This document shows positions 1-5,606 of a stretch of DNA of 7,175 nt, in pieces. The stretch lies in assembly GCA_012514785.1 (NCBI GenBank), contig JAAYZP010000359.1, positions 1-7,175 of the forward strand, given 5' to 3'. The notes below the pieces were generated by a model. It was given only the letters and a program-made list of their open reading frames with translations, did no database searches and was not told the origin of the DNA. Position numbers and translations under genes: made by a program. Source of the DNA: Propionibacterium sp. Lineage in GTDB: Bacteria > Actinomycetota > Actinomycetes > Propionibacteriales > Propionibacteriaceae. How positions within the stretch are numbered: position 1 is the first letter of the stretch; each line of letters begins with the position of its first letter.

Positions 1-788
1 TCGAAGGCTGCCATGAGTGCATTGTGCGTGGATAGCTTCCGGACCACAAGGCAGAACTCGCGCCCGTTGGCGTACTGGGCGGCCTTGTCCAGCGGCCCGC
101 GCCCGCGTCGTGGCTTGTGGGCGAGCGATCGACGCATCCGGCTGGCCGTGCGGATACGTCGCGTGTTGTCGGAGACCCAGTCCGCGTGGCCCTCCAGGAA
201 CGTCATCGTCGCCACCACGCGGTCGAGGGTGCCGCGCTGCTCCGCGGAGCCGACGAGTTCCGCAAGGTGGTCGGTGAGCCAGGGTGCGGCGGCGAACTGG
301 AGCGCGTGCGCCTGCTCGTGCGCGGCCACCCACCGGCGGAAGTCGCGCGGGACGAATCCGCGGGCGCGCTCGAGGTTCCACATGTTGGGCGCGACGAGGT
401 AGAGCGCCTTCGAGCCCGTGAACGAGTCGTACTGGCCGAGCAGCCACCGCGATCCGACGGCGAAGCCGACGCCGAGCAGGGTCCCGAGCCCCCGCCGGAC
501 CAGCTCCCGGCGCAGGCCCGCGGACCGGCGGGGCCATTCGACGACATCCAGCGCTGCCTGCGTGATCCCGGAGGCGGCCCGCACCCAGCCGTCGCGGTCG
601 ACGACGCGGATGTCCGTCGCCGCCTGTGACGGGTCCAGCCGCATCACGCGGGCGGCCAGCTCCCCTGCTGCGCGCGCCTGCTGTTTGAGGTCCGCGACGA
701 ACGCCGCCACCTCGGGCCGGGTGACGTCCGGGAGGTCACCGTGGCCCAACCGGGCGACGCGTGCCGCCAGCGGCCAGTGCACCTCCAT
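1..788 (-). CDS. DUF2342 zinc-dependent metallopeptidase-like protein (3' end cut by window edge)
   Basis: This reading frame begins at ATG 788-786, which shares one base with the dacB stop (TGATG), and stays open for 262 codons to the left edge, so the C-terminus is missing. The zinc-binding HExxH motif is seen as HEQAH at residues 157-161, followed by ALQF. A second conserved block, FLEGHADWVSD, lies at 197-207 and probably supplies the third ligand. A glycine-rich hydrophobic stretch at 100-118 leads into LGQYD, and LVAPN sits at 131-135. This pattern is that of the actinobacterial DUF2342 family, which databases label zinc-dependent metalloprotease or 'coenzyme F420 biosynthesis-associated' on the basis of species distribution. 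No substrate is known to me. From memory, family members are roughly 350 residues, so about a quarter is probably missing. One-base coupling to dacB implies co-transcription and a possible cell-envelope link. The family call is firm; peptidase activity is inferred from the motif. Confidence 0.88.
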   Translation of the reverse strand, partial: MEVHWPLAARVARLGHGDLPDVTRPEVAAFVADLKQQARAAGELAARVMRLDPSQAATDIRVVDRDGWVRAASGITQAALDVVEWPRRSAGLRRELVRRGLGTLLGVGFAVGSRWLLGQYDSFTGSKALYLVAPNMWNLERARGFVPRDFRRWVAAHEQAHALQFAAAPWLTDHLAELVGSAEQRGTLDRVVATMTFLEGHADWVSDNTRRIRTASRMRRSLAHKPRRGRGPLDKAAQYANGREFCLVVRKLSTHNALMAAF

Positions 789-2209
789 CAGCAACCACAT
801 CCTGTGATGATGCCCACGGCCTGGTCCTCCCAGTGCTTGGCGAACCAGCCGTTCACCTGGCCGTTGGCCATGAACGCGAAGACGACGACGGCGCCGTCGT
901 CGGTGGTGGTCGTGCCGGCGAGCGACGAGACGAAGCTGAGCGTGCCGGTCTTCGCGCGCGCCACGCCGCGGGCGGGGCGCGCGAGCGGATCGGAGAACCG
1001 CTCCGCCAGCGTGCCCGTCACGCCCGCCACGGGGAGGCCGTCGAGCACCGCGGTGAGGCGCGGCTCGGTCACGAGCGCCAGGTTGGCGCGGGCGAGGAGG
1101 CCCGCGGAGAAGCGGTTGCTGCGCGAGAGGCCGGAGGCGTCGTCGAGGCGCGTGTTCTCCTCCCACAGACCGAGCCCCGTCAATTGCTCCTGGATGGCGG
1201 CGGTGGAGCCGGCGAAGGTCGTCGGGTGGCCCGTGTGGTGCGCGAGCTGGAAGCCGAGCACCTCGGTGAAGGAGTTGTTGGAGCGCACCATCGCCTGCTC
1301 GGCCAGCACATGCACGGGCAGCGACTCGACACGGGCGAGCTCCTCCCCCGACCCGGCCGCGGCCGAGGGTTCGCCGTCGACGGTGACGCCCAGCTCGCCC
1401 AGCTGCTCGGCGAAGACCTGCGCGGCCTCGAGCGCCGGCGTGCGGCTGCGGCCCCCGTTGGCCCGGCCCTCGTCGGCCCAGAGCGCGGAGATCTCCGTGA
1501 CCTGGCTGCGGTAGCCCGACGGCCAGGTCTCCGCCCAGCCGCTGCCCTCGAACCGGGACTCGTCGAAGCCGAGCGTGACCGTCGTGGTGCCGTCCGCCAG
1601 GAGCGCCTCGGCGGTGGCCGTGGCCAGTTCCCTGAGCGACGGCGGCCGCGGGTAGGTGTCGGCCGGTGCGGGTTCACTGCGCAGGAGCGGGTCGCCGCCC
1701 CCGACGAGGACGATGGCCCCGGCCTCCGGGGCGACGACGGTGGTGGCGAACCGCTCGTCGCCGTCGAACGCGTTGAACACCGCCAGGACGGTGAGCGTCT
1801 TCGTGTTCGAGGCCGGGATCAGCCCGGTGGCGTCGTTGCGGCTGGCGAGCACCTCGCCGGTGGCGGCGTCGCGCACCTCGTAGGCGAGGGTGGCCGGGTT
1901 GCCGTCGGCGTCGACGAGTTCGCCCACCTCCAGCGCGTCGAGTTGCTGCTGGAGCGACGCCGGATCCGGGGCCGTGCCGTCGCTGGTCCGCTCGGCGGGC
2001 GGCGCGAGATTCGCGGGCACACTCGGCTCCGGGGGCAGCGTCGGCTCGACGAACACGGTCGCGTCGATCGTCGGCGATCCCCCCTCGACCTCGAGCCCCG
2101 CGGCGGTGAGGAGGGTGCGGTGCTGGGTGGCGCCGATGACGCCGACGGTGACCAAAATGGTGGAACACAGGCCCACCACCAGCCATTGCACGGCCCGTGA
2201 CTTGGTCAC
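788..2209 (-). CDS. dacB: D-alanyl-D-alanine carboxypeptidase/endopeptidase, peptidase S13 (PBP4 type)
   Basis: The product is a 473-residue low-molecular-mass penicillin-binding protein that trims or cleaves peptidoglycan stem peptides outside the membrane. The three active-site motifs are in order: SxxK as SNTK at 134-137 (nucleophile Ser134), SxN as SNN at 310-312, and KTG at 420-422. Family landmarks GGGDPLL (170-176) and DDASGLSR (356-363) are also present. Residues 6-27 form a hydrophobic signal-anchor, followed by a Pro/Thr/Glu-rich linker (about 45-82) that places the enzyme domain outside the cell. I chose the GTG at 2209-2207 because GGAGGT lies four bases upstream. The frame stays open 201 codons further, but that stretch is antisense to ppa. 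The protein ends in CGC (Cys471 and Cys473), which is unusual for an exported enzyme. The gene is divergent from ppa and overlaps the next gene by one base. Confidence 0.95.
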   Translation of the reverse strand: MTKSRAVQWLVVGLCSTILVTVGVIGATQHRTLLTAAGLEVEGGSPTIDATVFVEPTLPPEPSVPANLAPPAERTSDGTAPDPASLQQQLDALEVGELVDADGNPATLAYEVRDAATGEVLASRNDATGLIPASNTKTLTVLAVFNAFDGDERFATTVVAPEAGAIVLVGGGDPLLRSEPAPADTYPRPPSLRELATATAEALLADGTTTVTLGFDESRFEGSGWAETWPSGYRSQVTEISALWADEGRANGGRSRTPALEAAQVFAEQLGELGVTVDGEPSAAAGSGEELARVESLPVHVLAEQAMVRSNNSFTEVLGFQLAHHTGHPTTFAGSTAAIQEQLTGLGLWEENTRLDDASGLSRSNRFSAGLLARANLALVTEPRLTAVLDGLPVAGVTGTLAERFSDPLARPARGVARAKTGTLSFVSSLAGTTTTDDGAVVVFAFMANGQVNGWFAKHWEDQAVGIITGCGC

Positions 2210-2232
2210 TCCCACCTCCAACGCGGTATCCT
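2202..2232 (+). promoter_or_regulatory. Candidate ppa promoter
   Basis: TATCCT at 2227-2232 fits the actinobacterial TAnnnT -10 pattern. The only -35-like hexamer is TTGGTC at 2202-2207, 19 bp upstream, a weak match that lies inside the first codons of dacB. The start would be near 2239, giving a leader of about 31 nt with AGGAG before the GTG of ppa. This is motif inspection only. Confidence 0.3.
2214..2219 (-). promoter_or_regulatory. Ribosome binding site of dacB
   Basis: On the minus strand GGAGGT is followed by four bases and then GTG at 2209-2207. This strong anti-16S match decides the start codon against the long upstream extension. The spacing is slightly short, so an in-frame TTG (2221-2219) or GTG (2215-2213) just upstream cannot be fully excluded. 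Both would overlap the Shine-Dalgarno itself. Confidence 0.65.
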
Positions 2233-2251
2233 TCGAGGAAGAACACCGCAA

Positions 2252-2278
2252 ACTATAGGAGTTGAGGCAGTGAGCCAA
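2252..2278 (-). promoter_or_regulatory. Candidate dacB promoter
   Basis: Reading the minus strand, TATAGT (2257-2252) matches the -10 consensus at five of six positions. A weak TTGGCT (2278-2273) sits 15 bp upstream as a possible -35. Transcription would start near 2245 and give a leader of about 36 nt carrying the dacB Shine-Dalgarno. The -35 would lie over the first codons of ppa, so the two divergent genes share this DNA. The -10 is good and the -35 and its spacing are poor. Confidence 0.4.
2257..2261 (+). promoter_or_regulatory. Ribosome binding site of ppa
   Basis: AGGAG is followed by eight bases and then GTG at 2270. It supports the longer N-terminus of the pyrophosphatase over any internal start. 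Its first base also belongs to the candidate dacB -10 on the other strand. Confidence 0.65.
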
Positions 2279-2833
2279 GACATCCACGCCTCCCTCGAGC
2301 CCATTGAGCCCGGTCAGCACATCCTCTTCGACGTCACCGTCGAAATTCCGAAGGGGACGAAGCACAAGTACGAGATGGACCACAACACCGGTCGCATCCG
2401 TCTGGACCGCACGCTCTTCACGTCGACGCAGTATCCGTACGACTATGGCTTCATCGAGGGCACGCTGGGCCAGGATGGCGACCCGCTGGACGCGATGGTG
2501 ATCGGTGGGGACCCCACGTTCCCCGGTTGCCTCATCGAGTGCCGCGCCATCGCCATGTTCCGCATGACCGACGAGATGGGCGGTGATGACAAGGTCCTCG
2601 TGGTGCCCACGGCCGACACGCGGCGCAAGCACCTCGTCGATCTCGATTCCGTCCCCGAGTACGTGCTGCTGGAGATCGAACACTTCTTCTCCGTCTACAA
2701 GGACCTCGAGCCGGGCAAGTCCGTCGAGGGCGCCACGTGGACGGGCCGGGAGGAGGCGGAGGAGGAGTACCTCGCCTCCGTCGATCGCGCCAAGGGCACG
2801 CCGTTCGAACACATGAACGTCAACCTCGCCTGA
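2270..2833 (+). CDS. ppa: Soluble family I inorganic pyrophosphatase
   Basis: This cytoplasmic Mg2+-dependent enzyme hydrolyses pyrophosphate to two phosphates and so pulls nucleic acid, aminoacyl-tRNA and other biosyntheses forward. The 187-residue product shows the family I signatures in order: EIPKGTKHKYE at 25-35, YPYDYGFI at 55-62, the metal-binding DGDPLD at 69-74 (Asp69, Asp71, Asp74), and GDDKVLVVP at 105-113 (Asp106/107), then HFFSVYKDLEPGK at 138-150. Compared with the roughly 160-170 residues I recall for actinobacterial homologues, it has about 18 extra N-terminal residues (SQDIHASLEPIEPGQHIL) and a short C-terminal tail. The GTG start is supported by AGGAG eight bases upstream. 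The gene is divergent from dacB across 60 bp. It is a housekeeping gene and probably not part of the downstream sensor unit, from which a hairpin separates it. Confidence 0.96.
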   Translation: MSQDIHASLEPIEPGQHILFDVTVEIPKGTKHKYEMDHNTGRIRLDRTLFTSTQYPYDYGFIEGTLGQDGDPLDAMVIGGDPTFPGCLIECRAIAMFRMTDEMGGDDKVLVVPTADTRRKHLVDLDSVPEYVLLEIEHFFSVYKDLEPGKSVEGATWTGREEAEEEYLASVDRAKGTPFEHMNVNLA

Positions 2834-2840
2834 TCGATGT

Positions 2841-2858
2841 GTCCACCCCCGGGTGGAC
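2841..2858. terminator. GC-rich hairpin/dyad after ppa (terminator or operator)
   Basis: The perfect 8-bp inverted repeat GTCCACCC / GGGTGGAC is separated by CC and begins seven bases after the ppa stop. As RNA it folds into a 7-bp stem with a CCCG loop. No T-run follows, so it would be a U-tract-less actinobacterial type of terminator. As DNA it is a near-continuous dyad centred about 43 bp before the kinase start, where a class II activator could bind. The sequence does not distinguish the two roles. Confidence 0.45.
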
Positions 2859-2880
2859 GCGCCGACGACGTCGCTGCACC

Positions 2881-2886
2881 TAGGCT
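2881..2886 (+). promoter_or_regulatory. -10 element of a leaderless promoter for the sensor kinase gene
   Basis: TAGGCT fits TAnnnT and ends six bases before ATG 2893, so initiation at the usual distance falls on the A of the start codon. No Shine-Dalgarno precedes the ATG. Together these suggest a leaderless mRNA, common in Actinobacteria. No convincing -35 hexamer was found, which is compatible with an activator-dependent promoter. Confidence 0.5.
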
Positions 2887-2892
2887 GAGTCC

Positions 2893-4050
2893 ATGCTCAG
2901 CGGAATCCGGTGGATCGAGGTCGCGTTCGCCCTCGGGTCGCTGCTGACCGTCGGCATCCTCTCCGTGGCTGTATCGACCCAGCACGCCGCGCTGACGACG
3001 CTGTTGGTCGTCCCGCTCTGCGCGCTCCTGCTGCTTCGTAGGAGCGCGCCGCTGGTCTCCTCCATCGGGATCTACGCGCTGAGCCTCCTGCAGGTGTTCG
3101 TGTTCGGCACCCCGCTGCCGGTCAACTTCGTCGTCCTGTTCGCCCTGTACTCGGTGACCGTGTACGGGTCGCGGGCCGCGGGCGTGGTCGCGTTGATCGG
3201 CGGCTACATCGGGGCCGTCATCTTCTCGTTGATGCTGGCCCCGTGGTGGTGGTCGGCTGGCGAGTCGCTCTTCTACTTCATCCCCACAGCCTTCGCGGTC
3301 ACCGTCGCCTGGGCGCTCGGGCTCGTCCGCCGGAGCCGGCGCGAGCGGGGGGAAGCGCTGGAGGAGCGGGAGCGGGCGCTCGCCGCCGGGCGGCACAGCG
3401 AGGCCGAGCTGGCCGTCGCGGCCGAGCGGGCGCGGATCGCGCGCGAGATGCACGACGTCGTCGCCCACTCGTTGGCGGTGATCATCGCGCAGGCCGACGG
3501 CGGCCGCTACGCCGCGCGCCAGGACCCGGAGGTGGCGGTGAAGGCGCTGGAGACCGTCGCCGACATCGGCCGGGCGTCGCTCTCGGACATCCGGCGCATC
3601 CTCGGCGTGCTGCGCTCGGAGGACGGCGACGGTCCCCTCGTGCAGCCGCAGCCCACGGGCGAGGATCTCGAGGAGTTGGTGCAGCGCGTGCGCGACACCG
3701 GCGCCCACGTCTCCTATGTGACGCTCGGCGAGCCGAAGCCCCTGCTGCCCGGGATGGGCCTGGCGCTCCAGCGGGTCTGCCAGGAGGCGCTCACCAACTC
3801 GCTCAAGCACGCCGGCCCGGGCGCGAAGATGTCCGTGCTGCTCCAATGGACGGACGACGTCGTCATCCTCCAGGTGGACGACGACGGCCGTGGCGCGGCA
3901 GCGCTCACGGACGGTGCCGGCGGCGGGCTCGTCGGCATGCGCGAACGCGCCCAGCTCTTCGGCGGGCACGTCGTCGCCGGCCCGCGTCCCACCGGCGGCT
4001 TCCGCGTGAAACTCACCCTCCCGCTGCAACCCGTGAAGGAACCCGTATGA
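2893..4050 (+). CDS. Membrane sensor histidine kinase, HisKA_3 (NarL/DesK type)
   Basis: This 385-residue kinase should autophosphorylate on histidine in response to a membrane or extracellular signal and pass the phosphate to the next gene's product. The N-terminal half (about 8-145) has six hydrophobic segments with short loops, including a PWWW at 117-120, and no extracytoplasmic sensor domain, so sensing is probably within the membrane. A charged helix (146-180) leads to the HisKA_3 dimerisation box ERARIAREMHDVVAHSL, with phosphoacceptor His187. The HATPase_c domain shows the N-box EALTNSLKHA (Asn302), the G1 box DDDGRG (329-334) and the G2 box GGGLVGMRER (343-352). All catalytic elements look intact. 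ATG 2893 is chosen because a -10 element lies immediately upstream and no Shine-Dalgarno exists. The stop overlaps the regulator's ATG by four bases (ATGA). The ligand is unknown. Confidence 0.94.
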   Translation: MLSGIRWIEVAFALGSLLTVGILSVAVSTQHAALTTLLVVPLCALLLLRRSAPLVSSIGIYALSLLQVFVFGTPLPVNFVVLFALYSVTVYGSRAAGVVALIGGYIGAVIFSLMLAPWWWSAGESLFYFIPTAFAVTVAWALGLVRRSRRERGEALEERERALAAGRHSEAELAVAAERARIAREMHDVVAHSLAVIIAQADGGRYAARQDPEVAVKALETVADIGRASLSDIRRILGVLRSEDGDGPLVQPQPTGEDLEELVQRVRDTGAHVSYVTLGEPKPLLPGMGLALQRVCQEALTNSLKHAGPGAKMSVLLQWTDDVVILQVDDDGRGAAALTDGAGGGLVGMRERAQLFGGHVVAGPRPTGGFRVKLTLPLQPVKEPV

Positions 4051-4709
4051 TCCGCGTGGCACTCGTCGACGACCAGCTCCTCGTGCGAGCCGGCTTCGCC
4101 ATGGTGATCGGCTCCCAGCCCGACCTGCAGGTGGTCCTGGAGGCCGGCGACGGCCGGGAGGCGATCGACAAGCTCGCCGGGGCGGAGGTCGACGTCGTGC
4201 TCATGGACGTGCGGATGCCGCACGTCGACGGCATCACGGCCACGGCCGCGATCACGCAGCGCGCCTGCGCGGGGCCGAAGGTGATCATCCTGACCACTTT
4301 CGACCTCGACGAGTATGTGCTTCGCGCGATCAAGGCCGGGGCTTCGGGGTTCCTGCTGAAGGACGCGCCGCCGGAGGACATGTTGGAGGCGATCCGCACG
4401 GTGCACCGCGGGGACGCCGTGATGGCGCCGTCGTCGACGAAGCGGCTGCTGGACCACCTGGTGCGGGTGCTGCCCTCCGACGAGCGCGCCGCCCCCGCGT
4501 CGATGACACACCTGACGGAGCGCGAGCGCGAGGTGTTGGTGCTGATGGCGAGCGGGATGTCGAACACCGAGATCGCCGAGCACCTCGTCGTCGCGGAGGC
4601 GACGGTGAAGACCCACGTGGGGCGGATCCTGATGAAGTGCGAGGCGCGCGACCGCGTGCAGGCCGTGGTGCTCGCCTACGAGACGGGCCTGGTGAGCCCC
4701 GGGCAGTGA
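4047..4709 (+). CDS. Response regulator, NarL/FixJ family with LuxR-type HTH
   Basis: This 220-residue transcription factor is the evident partner of the upstream kinase. The receiver domain (about 2-118) has the acidic pair Asp8/Asp9, phosphoacceptor Asp54 within VLMDVRMP, conserved Thr83/Thr84 and Lys105. After a short linker (about 130-152) comes a LuxR-type helix-turn-helix, LTEREREVL to VKTHVGRIL (156-195), ending ARDRVQAVVLAYE, typical of actinobacterial members of this group. Phosphorylation is expected to drive dimerisation and binding to inverted repeats. The ATGA overlap with the kinase gene implies translational coupling and matched levels. The nearest likely target is the ABC operon 141 bp downstream, whose promoter carries a perfect inverted repeat. 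The regulon is inferred; the family call is firm. Confidence 0.94.
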   Translation: MIRVALVDDQLLVRAGFAMVIGSQPDLQVVLEAGDGREAIDKLAGAEVDVVLMDVRMPHVDGITATAAITQRACAGPKVIILTTFDLDEYVLRAIKAGASGFLLKDAPPEDMLEAIRTVHRGDAVMAPSSTKRLLDHLVRVLPSDERAAPASMTHLTEREREVLVLMASGMSNTEIAEHLVVAEATVKTHVGRILMKCEARDRVQAVVLAYETGLVSPGQ

Positions 4710-4725
4710 CCCCGGCCCGGGCACC
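4691..4725 (+). terminator. Possible GC-rich hairpin across the regulator stop codon
   Basis: CCCGGGC (4698-4704) pairs with GCCCGGG (4715-4721) around a 10-nt loop. GGTG (4691-4694) can add a lower stem with CACC (4722-4725) across a 3-nt bulge. It spans the TGA at 4707-4709 and has no T-run. It may reduce read-through into the ABC genes, but GC-rich DNA yields such pairings by chance. Confidence 0.3.
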
Positions 4726-4777
4726 TGCAACCTGTGCTGTGATGCTGCGGAACAACTCTCCCCTGCCCCCGGCTCCA

Positions 4778-4810
4778 CCCACGGGATGACGTCGAAGACC
4801 AGCCCGTGGG
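4778..4810. repeat. 8-bp inverted repeat in the regulator-ABC gap
   Basis: CCCACGGG (4778-4785) and CCCGTGGG (4803-4810) are perfect reverse complements separated by 17 bp. The repeat lies wholly upstream of the predicted start of the ABC transcript. It could be a distal protein-binding site or a loose hairpin on a read-through transcript from the regulator gene. Confidence 0.4.
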
Positions 4811-4819
4811 GCGATGCGG

Positions 4820-4847
4820 ACGAACGCAGCCCGACCGTAGCGTTCGT
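4820..4847. promoter_or_regulatory. Candidate operator before the ABC operon (8-bp inverted repeat)
   Basis: ACGAACGC (4820-4827) and GCGTTCGT (4840-4847) are perfect inverted repeats with a 12-bp spacer. Their half-site centres are 20 bp apart, close to two helical turns, so a dimer or pair of dimers would meet both from one face. The right half overlaps the predicted -10 (TAGCGT, 4838-4843). It is a good candidate for the response regulator encoded just upstream, but assignment rests only on proximity and symmetry. Confidence 0.5.
4838..4843 (+). promoter_or_regulatory. -10 element of a leaderless promoter for the ABC operon
   Basis: TAGCGT fits TAnnnT and lies seven bases before GTG 4851, so transcription should start at or beside the first codon. 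There is no Shine-Dalgarno, and the arrangement resembles the kinase promoter (TAGGCT, six bases before ATG). No clear -35 is visible. Confidence 0.45.
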
Positions 4848-4850
4848 ATC

Positions 4851-5606
4851 GTGAGAAGTATTGATGCCCCCTCCCCCGCCGCCAGCGCCCGCGGCCTGAC
4901 CAAGACCTACGGCTCCGGCGACACCACCGTCCGGGCCCTCGACGGCGTCGACGTCGACATTGCCCCCGGCGAGTTCACCGCCATCATGGGCCCCTCCGGC
5001 TCCGGCAAGTCCACGCTGATGCACATGCTCGCCGGCCTCGACCGCCCGACGTCGGGCTCCGTCTGGCTCGCGGGCACCGAGATCACCGCGATGCGGGACA
5101 AGCAGGTCACGCTGCTGCGGCGCCGACGCGTCGGCTTCGTGTTCCAGGGGTTCAACCTGCTGCCCATGTATACGGCGAGGCAGAACATCCTCCTCCCGTT
5201 CGAGCTGGCGGGCAAGAAGCCGGACGCGGCTTGGTTCGACCAGCTCGTCGGCCTCCTCGGCCTCACCGACCGCCTCACCCACCTCCCCTCCGAACTCTCC
5301 GGCGGCCAGCAGCAGCGCGTCGCCATCGCCCGCGCGCTCATCACGCGGCCCGACGTCGTCTTCGCCGACGAGCCGACGGGCAACCTCGACTCCCGATCCG
5401 GCCAGCAGGTGCTCGGCTTCCTGCGCACCAGCGTGCGCGAGCTCGGTCAGACCGTGGTGATGGTCACGCACGACGCCGTGGCCGCCGCGCACGCCACCCG
5501 CGTCCTGCTGCTCGCCGACGGCCGGATCGCCGGCGAGATCACCGATCCCACCACCGACGCCATCACCTCCGGCCTCGACGCGCTGCGCACCGACGAGGTG
5601 GCGTGA
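4851..5606 (+). CDS. ABC transporter ATP-binding protein, MacB/LolD type
   Basis: This 251-residue cytoplasmic ATPase powers the permease encoded next. The nucleotide-binding motifs are complete: Walker A GPSGSGKST (47-55), Q-loop Gln99 in FVFQGFNLLP, signature LSGGQQQR (149-156), Walker B VVFADEP (169-175) with catalytic Glu174, D-loop NLD (178-180) and switch His207. The spacing and the VFQGFNLLP and DEPTGNLD wording are typical of the MacB/LolD/FtsE group, which works with FtsX-fold permeases in lipoprotein release, peptide or antibiotic efflux, or cell-wall hydrolase control. I chose GTG 4851 because a -10 ends seven bases upstream. An earlier in-frame GTG at 4806 would add 15 poorly conserved-looking residues and span the inverted repeat. 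The stop shares one base with the permease ATG (TGATG). The substrate is unknown. Confidence 0.94.
   Translation: MRSIDAPSPAASARGLTKTYGSGDTTVRALDGVDVDIAPGEFTAIMGPSGSGKSTLMHMLAGLDRPTSGSVWLAGTEITAMRDKQVTLLRRRRVGFVFQGFNLLPMYTARQNILLPFELAGKKPDAAWFDQLVGLLGLTDRLTHLPSELSGGQQQRVAIARALITRPDVVFADEPTGNLDSRSGQQVLGFLRTSVRELGQTVVMVTHDAVAAAHATRVLLLADGRIAGEITDPTTDAITSGLDALRTDEVA

Noticed and set aside
13..629. Plus-strand open frames over the left end
   Set aside because: The minus-strand frame carries HEQAH and FLEGHADW of DUF2342 in one continuous reading; the plus frames are Arg/Ser/Ala-rich shadows.
761..2200. Long plus-strand open frame of 479 codons opposite dacB
   Set aside because: It is rich in Arg, Gly, Ala and Glu, as expected from GC-rich antisense frames, and lacks domains. 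dacB on the other strand has all S13 motifs.
2210..2812. A 201-codon upstream extension of the dacB frame
   Set aside because: It is wholly antisense to ppa, has no family resemblance, and the GGAGGT site with the signal-anchor start at 2209 explains the gene.
2695..4062. Minus-strand open frame of 455 codons opposite the sensor kinase
   Set aside because: It has low-complexity charged composition and is fully antisense to a kinase with intact H, N and G boxes.
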